A DNA stretch of 34,019 bases from the NCBI GenBank assembly GCA_003222945.1, contig QHXM01000092.1, forward strand, positions 1 to 34,019. The letters run 5' to 3'. A program made the position numbers and the translations under genes. Shown piece by piece: positions 30,667-34,019 of this stretch. Position 1 is the stretch's first letter. Each line of letters opens with the position of its first letter. The notes beneath the pieces are model-generated. The model was given only the letters and a program-made list of their open reading frames with translations. It did no database searches and was not told the DNA's origin. The stretch is from Acidobacteriota bacterium (GTDB taxonomy: Bacteria > Acidobacteriota > Blastocatellia > Pyrinomonadales > Pyrinomonadaceae).

Positions 30667-31407
30667 TCAGCGTCTGCCTGAGTTCAATATGCGAAGCAGC
30701 GCAAGGAAGATGTTGAAGGCGTCCAGATAGAGCGACAGCGCGCCCGCTATATATTCGTTCGTAGGATAGCGACGAATTATGTTCGAGGTGTCATAGAGCA
30801 CGAAGCCTGAGAACAGTAGAAGCGTCGCCACTGCTCCGGCGAAGTAGAGCGCCTCGGAGCCTACGATCAATATGTTCAGGAGACCTGCAAGGATGACTAT
30901 AATCAAACCCGTCACGAGCAGGCCGCGCAGGAAACTGAAGTCCTTCTTCGTCACGAACACGTAAGCAGTCAGTCCGCCGAAGATGCCGACCGTCAACACG
31001 CCCGCTTCAAGAATCGAAGCAGGGTTATGTAGGGAGATGACATAGAGCAGCGGCGAGATAATCACGCCCGTCAATGTCGTGAATCCGAAAAGCGCGAACA
31101 GGTTTATACCGGGCTTGTGCCTTACGGCCTGCGCGCCGAGCACGCCGCCAATCAGCGCGAAGAAACTTATGTAAGGGTGCTCGGCTACGGCGATCATCAA
31201 ATCCGGGACGGCGAATCCGAGCAGCACGCCGCCGATTGCAAAGAGCGTTGCCGCGAAAAATAGCGCATAGACTTTGCGCACGAAGGCAAGGCGTTCGGGC
31301 AGAGTCGCTTCTGCTGCGGTGCGAGCGATCATTCCGCCCCAGCCACCCTGCTGCTGCCACGAAGGAGGTTGCTGGTAACCTTGATTCTGAGACTTAAATT
31401 CGTTCAT
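30667..31407 (-). CDS. Bax inhibitor-1/YccA family membrane protein
   Basis: A 246-residue protein with seven membrane helices after a Gln/Gly/Pro-rich cytoplasmic N-terminus (NQGYQQPPSWQQQGGWGG). The family features are YISFFALIGGVLGAQAVRHK in the second/third helix region, the central TGVIISPLLYVI, and the C-terminal LFSGFVLYDTSNIIRRYPTN followed by LSLYLDAFNIFLALLRIL, including the Asp pair (YDTS, LYLD) of the pH-sensitive Ca2+-leak site. Bacterial members such as YccA and YetJ affect membrane-protease control or act as Ca2+ leak channels. The role here is inferred at family level only. The ATG follows AAGGA by about seven bases. Confidence 0.9.
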   Translation of the reverse strand: MNEFKSQNQGYQQPPSWQQQGGWGGMIARTAAEATLPERLAFVRKVYALFFAATLFAIGGVLLGFAVPDLMIAVAEHPYISFFALIGGVLGAQAVRHKPGINLFALFGFTTLTGVIISPLLYVISLHNPASILEAGVLTVGIFGGLTAYVFVTKKDFSFLRGLLVTGLIIVILAGLLNILIVGSEALYFAGAVATLLLFSGFVLYDTSNIIRRYPTNEYIAGALSLYLDAFNIFLALLRILNSGRR

Positions 31408-31549
31408 AGGAGATTCCTTTTGTTAAGTTCATCTGAAAACTCATCCGCCTTTTAAACCAGGAGCGGACGAGAGCGAGCACTTTGATGCGGATCAGTTCGC
31501 CCAGAGATGCATTCCGGCCATCCACCGCCATTATACGGAAAGGTGGGGA

Positions 31550-31642
31550 AAGGCAAAAGGCAAAAGATAGAAGGCAAAAGTGAAAGCAAAAAGCGTGTTC
31601 GTTCGTCTTCACTTTTACCTTTTACCTTTTGCCTTTTGCCTT
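31550..31642. repeat. Inverted repeat, GGCAAAAGG family, supplying a gene's 3' end
   Basis: The 35-base arm 31550-31584 (opening AAGGCAAAAGGCAAAAG) matches the reverse complement of 31608-31642 at 32 of 35 positions. The right arm encodes the last residues (KAKGKR) and the stop codon of the minus-strand membrane-protein gene ending at 31622. The arm is nearly pure purine on the plus strand. Words are shared with the element at 25427. Confidence 0.85.
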
Positions 31643-33457
31643 CACTCTGTAGAGTGTGAATCTTCCAATCCGCTCACCACTGTCGCGCTCGTACCAACGG
31701 TCAAGATTCCTGAAGTCGGGCGAAGCTGTGTCGGTGACGACGTATGAGAGCGTGGGATGTGTTGCTTCATCGAAGCTGAAAGAGTCCCGGTAATGAGCGT
31801 AAGCTGCAAGAGCGCCATGCACGTCTTCCGGCGTAATCCGTTTCCAGTTTACGGTCCACGCAGGGTCGTTGTGTCCCCACTCTATCATCGAATGAATCAG
31901 AAATTTCTTCCTGTAATCGAGCGCATCGAATTTCTGTTCATCGTCAACACTCATCTCTTCATTCGTGTAGTAGAGATATTGATAAAGCCGCTCCCTGTTC
32001 TCTTCCGCTGTGACGCCTGAGAACGCTGGCGTGTGAGGTGCCCACAGAACGGGCTGCGGCGCTGCGACGGGCGAGAAGTCCGCCGCGTCCAGATTGAAGT
32101 ATAGAACGACAGATTGCGTGTCTAAGGTTTGTGAAGAGATGCGCGCAAAGTTAGCAAGACTGCGTGCAACGGGCAGCGCTTCGTCACGATCAAGGCTGGC
32201 CCACGCGTGACGCTTCGTTTCAATTCCTGTCTCAATCATTGCCCACGCGAGAGCTATGAAACAGGCGCACGCAAGAAGAGCGCGAGGCTTTAGTCTTACA
32301 GTCTCGCGCCTATGCCAGAGGTGCGAGACTGTAAGGACCAGCGCGAGAAGCGCCAGATATTTTGTTATGAACAACTCGTAATGAAGCGGCTGAAGAGAAT
32401 AGCCTGTGATGACCTGCTGGTTAAAAACTATTAGGGGCGTGAGCGCGAAAGATGCCGCTAGAAGTATCTTGCGGTCACGCCAACAAACGCGCCCGCGCCA
32501 TGCTGCGTAAGCGATTACGGCGCAGACAATCAGACCTAGCTTAATGGACGAGCGCGAAAAGTCCGGCGCGTGCGAGGCTGCCAGGAGTTGAACGCTGTCC
32601 ATCGTCCCGGCGCGATGTCTGATGAGCGCAAAGTAAGGCAGAAGAGTTGCTGCCGATAGAGCGCCCAGAGTAGCGAAAACTTTCATCGCAATCTTGCAAC
32701 CGGCTGGGCGTGCAATCAACCAGAGCGTCGCAAGCGAGATAAGCCATGCTGCGGCAGCGGTCCAGAGATAAAAATATGAGAAGACCAGAAAGGCGAATGT
32801 TAGGCTCGCCGCAACCACAGATTGCCAGACAGTGCTTCTTCTCTCGCTTGTGAGAGCGCGCCAGACAAATGCGCAGAAGATGAAGAAGAAAGGAAAAGGA
32901 ACTGAGGGAACGTAACGACGAAGGAACGGAAAATATTCGTAAGTGTAGGTCGTGTCCAGACCAAAGAGCAGACGCAGGGGCGCGTAGAGAATAGCGAACG
33001 TGCCAAGACAAAGCACGACGAGTGCGCCCGTTGCCGCCAACTGTTCATCGCCCGTCACCGCGCTAATCAACCAGAAGATAGCAAGCGCAGAACCGAAAGC
33101 GACCAGAGCATTGAGTACGATGAACATTGTCGAAGCAGATAGTCCGAACATGCGCGCAGGAATTGCAATCATGTAAGCCGGAGCGAATTGGATTGAGAAT
33201 AGTGATTCCGGTTGGCGACTGTCGGGCGCGTCGTCTCGCCCCGTGTACGGATCGTTACGGCGCGGGCGTCCATCAATCAGCGCGTTGACGTAAGCTGCAT
33301 AGGCAATCTCGTCCTGAGAGAAGAAAGCAAAAGAGCCGCTCCAATTCGCCCCGCGCGTGAATAGCAGATTGAACTGCGGATAAAGCGCAATCAGTGTGAC
33401 GGCGAGCGCGGCAAAGATGCCCAATCGCCACCGAAGCCCGTGTCGCGCGTTATCCAA
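31622..33457 (-). CDS. Large polytopic membrane protein, possible GT-C-type glycosyltransferase
   Basis: A 611-residue protein with about eleven to thirteen hydrophobic helices up to residue 400 and a soluble C-terminal part. The first extracytoplasmic loop carries FFSQDEIAYAAYVNALIDGR and DPYTGRDDAPDSRQPESLFS, acidic sequences placed where GT-C transferases (which use lipid-linked sugars) have catalytic Asp residues. That is the main reason for the suggestion; no family signature is certain. The C-terminal region (about 430-600) is soluble with LVSYVVTDTASPD-like strands. TTG at 33457 is the start, with AGGAGA nine bases upstream. The last residues (KAKGKR) are encoded by a palindromic repeat that also provides the stop. 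Confidence 0.62.
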   Translation of the reverse strand: MDNARHGLRWRLGIFAALAVTLIALYPQFNLLFTRGANWSGSFAFFSQDEIAYAAYVNALIDGRPRRNDPYTGRDDAPDSRQPESLFSIQFAPAYMIAIPARMFGLSASTMFIVLNALVAFGSALAIFWLISAVTGDEQLAATGALVVLCLGTFAILYAPLRLLFGLDTTYTYEYFPFLRRYVPSVPFPFFFIFCAFVWRALTSERRSTVWQSVVAASLTFAFLVFSYFYLWTAAAAWLISLATLWLIARPAGCKIAMKVFATLGALSAATLLPYFALIRHRAGTMDSVQLLAASHAPDFSRSSIKLGLIVCAVIAYAAWRGRVCWRDRKILLAASFALTPLIVFNQQVITGYSLQPLHYELFITKYLALLALVLTVSHLWHRRETVRLKPRALLACACFIALAWAMIETGIETKRHAWASLDRDEALPVARSLANFARISSQTLDTQSVVLYFNLDAADFSPVAAPQPVLWAPHTPAFSGVTAEENRERLYQYLYYTNEEMSVDDEQKFDALDYRKKFLIHSMIEWGHNDPAWTVNWKRITPEDVHGALAAYAHYRDSFSFDEATHPTLSYVVTDTASPDFRNLDRWYERDSGERIGRFTLYRVKAKGKR

Positions 33458-33549
33458 TCCCGGAATTCTCCTTAGATATGAGAGTGCGAATTCAAGAGAC
33501 GCGATGATAGCTCATTCCTGCTTAGTTAGTAGAAGTGTGAAAAAGAATT

Positions 33550-33649
33550 AACAGGGATGGACAGGATAAGCAGGATAAAGAGAAAGAGATAAGCAAATGA
33601 ATCGGTTTGTTTCTCTTTCTTCATCCTGTCAATCCTGTCCATCCCTGTT
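33550..33649. repeat. Inverted repeat, ACAGGAT-word family
   Basis: AACAGGGATGGACAGGAT (33550-33567) is matched by ATCCTGTCCATCCCTGTT at the right end (33632-33649), perfect over 18 bases. Pairing continues inward through CAGGAT with ATCCTG and AGAAAGAGA with TCTCTTTCT. The left arm is built of three imperfect copies of GGACAGGATAA. It is upstream of the membrane-protein gene, so unlike the others it does not follow a stop codon within view. Confidence 0.85.
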
Positions 33650-33732
33650 TGAATCCGTCTAACATAAAGCTTAACCATTCCCGCTTAATTTTGGTCTTCG
33701 TATATGCGCGTGAGCATCACGAACATGCAGAA

Positions 33733-33940
33733 GAAGGCTTCTCCTGCTCGCAGGAAAGCTTTTCCTCTGCGCAGGAGCGCCTTTCCTGTCGAGAGGAGTG
33801 GCTTTCCTGCGTAGAGGAAGACCTTTCCTCTACACAGGAAGACCTTTCCTGTGCAGAGGAAAGCCACTCTTTTGCGCAGGAATGGTCTTCCTGCGCGGAG
33901 GAAAGGCTTTCCTGCGCAGAGGAAAGGTCTTCCTGTGCAT
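33733..33940. repeat. 21-bp minisatellite of quasi-palindromic units
   Basis: Ten head-to-tail units of exactly 21 bases (the last two bases short), consensus close to GAARRCCTTTCCTGYGCAGAG. Each unit overlaps its neighbour to give a CTTTCCT...AGGAAAG near-palindrome, so every unit boundary can form a short hairpin. Both strands stay open across the array and give similar heptads (for example EDLSCAE and ESLSSAQ). No start with a ribosome-binding site is evident. The period is the same as in the array at 3501 although the sequence is different. Confidence 0.87.
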
Positions 33941-34019
33941 AAAAATGCTTGAAATTCGTACATTTGAGTGGCAAAATCGCGCTGTTTTACGCTTAGACTC
34001 AACGCGTGGAAGCCGAAAC

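Larger units (their letters stand above)
33458..34019. other. Gene-free stretch with two repeat elements
   Basis: No convincing gene is visible here. It contains the palindrome at 33550-33649 and the minisatellite at 33733-33940. The long open frames crossing the minisatellite arise from its 21-base period. The last 80 bases are unassigned; on the minus strand a frame beginning near 34002 runs into the repeat array, but it has no clear ribosome-binding site. Confidence 0.6.

Noticed and set aside
33607-34002. Three overlapping frames coding heptad proteins in the terminal minisatellite
   Set aside because: Several frames on both strands are open at once and give similar sequence because the units are nearly palindromic; nothing favours one as a real gene.

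Overview
This window is chromosomal DNA of moderate GC content. It most likely comes from an Acidobacteriota-type bacterium, with class Blastocatellia as my best guess. The evidence is an Oar-like TonB-dependent receptor with an N-terminal carboxypeptidase-regulatory domain, a second secreted protein with the same domain, a Bacteroidetes/Verrucomicrobia-like membrane pyrophosphatase, and many long palindromic intergenic repeats. This placement is inference from gene content; there is no rRNA or other phylogenetic marker, and I found no tRNA.

Layout. 1-3.2 kb: the 3' end of a cstA-like gene, then on the minus strand a CorA-type Mg2+ channel, an isoprenylcysteine methyltransferase-like membrane protein, a secreted carboxypeptidase-regulatory-domain protein and a 27-residue two-Cys peptide with a good ribosome-binding site. 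3.2-5.5 kb: a 21-bp minisatellite ending in an inverted copy, a DUF72 protein, a broken SAM methyltransferase and a YjbQ-family protein. 5.5-7.5 kb: four small envelope-type hypothetical genes. 7.7-11.0 kb: BioY and a membrane pyrophosphatase. 11.37-12.0 kb: a lone integron-type gene cassette between two attC-like sites, with no integrase in view. 12.0-15.4 kb: a small helical protein overlapping a YgfZ-type protein, an exported PrxQ-like peroxiredoxin and a beta-rich protein. 15.6-18.1 kb: a two-gene operon of a SIR2-domain protein and a membrane nSTAND-type ATPase with a long coiled coil, a candidate NAD-depleting defence or conflict module. 18.2-21.7 kb: superoxide dismutase, a LolA-like protein, a small hypothetical and a methyltransferase. 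21.8-24.2 kb: an exported caspase-like protease carrying an EF-hand loop and a Tudor-knot-like C-terminus, divergent from a GlpX fructose-bisphosphatase. 24.3-27.3 kb: a DUF2085 protein, a membrane protein and a GT2 glycosyltransferase. 27.5-33.5 kb: the TonB-dependent receptor, a Bax-inhibitor-1 family protein and a large polytopic membrane protein. 33.5-34.0 kb: a palindromic repeat and a second 21-bp minisatellite.

Shared theme. About a dozen intergenic inverted repeats of unrelated sequence but similar architecture (mostly a purine-rich arm of short repeated words, a spacer, the complementary arm) lie almost all just downstream of stop codons; one supplies a stop codon. They probably act as terminators and look like a dispersed repeat class. 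The observations most worth following are the SIR2-nSTAND operon, the attC-flanked cassette, the caspase/EF-hand/Tudor-knot fusion and the paired 21-bp minisatellites.
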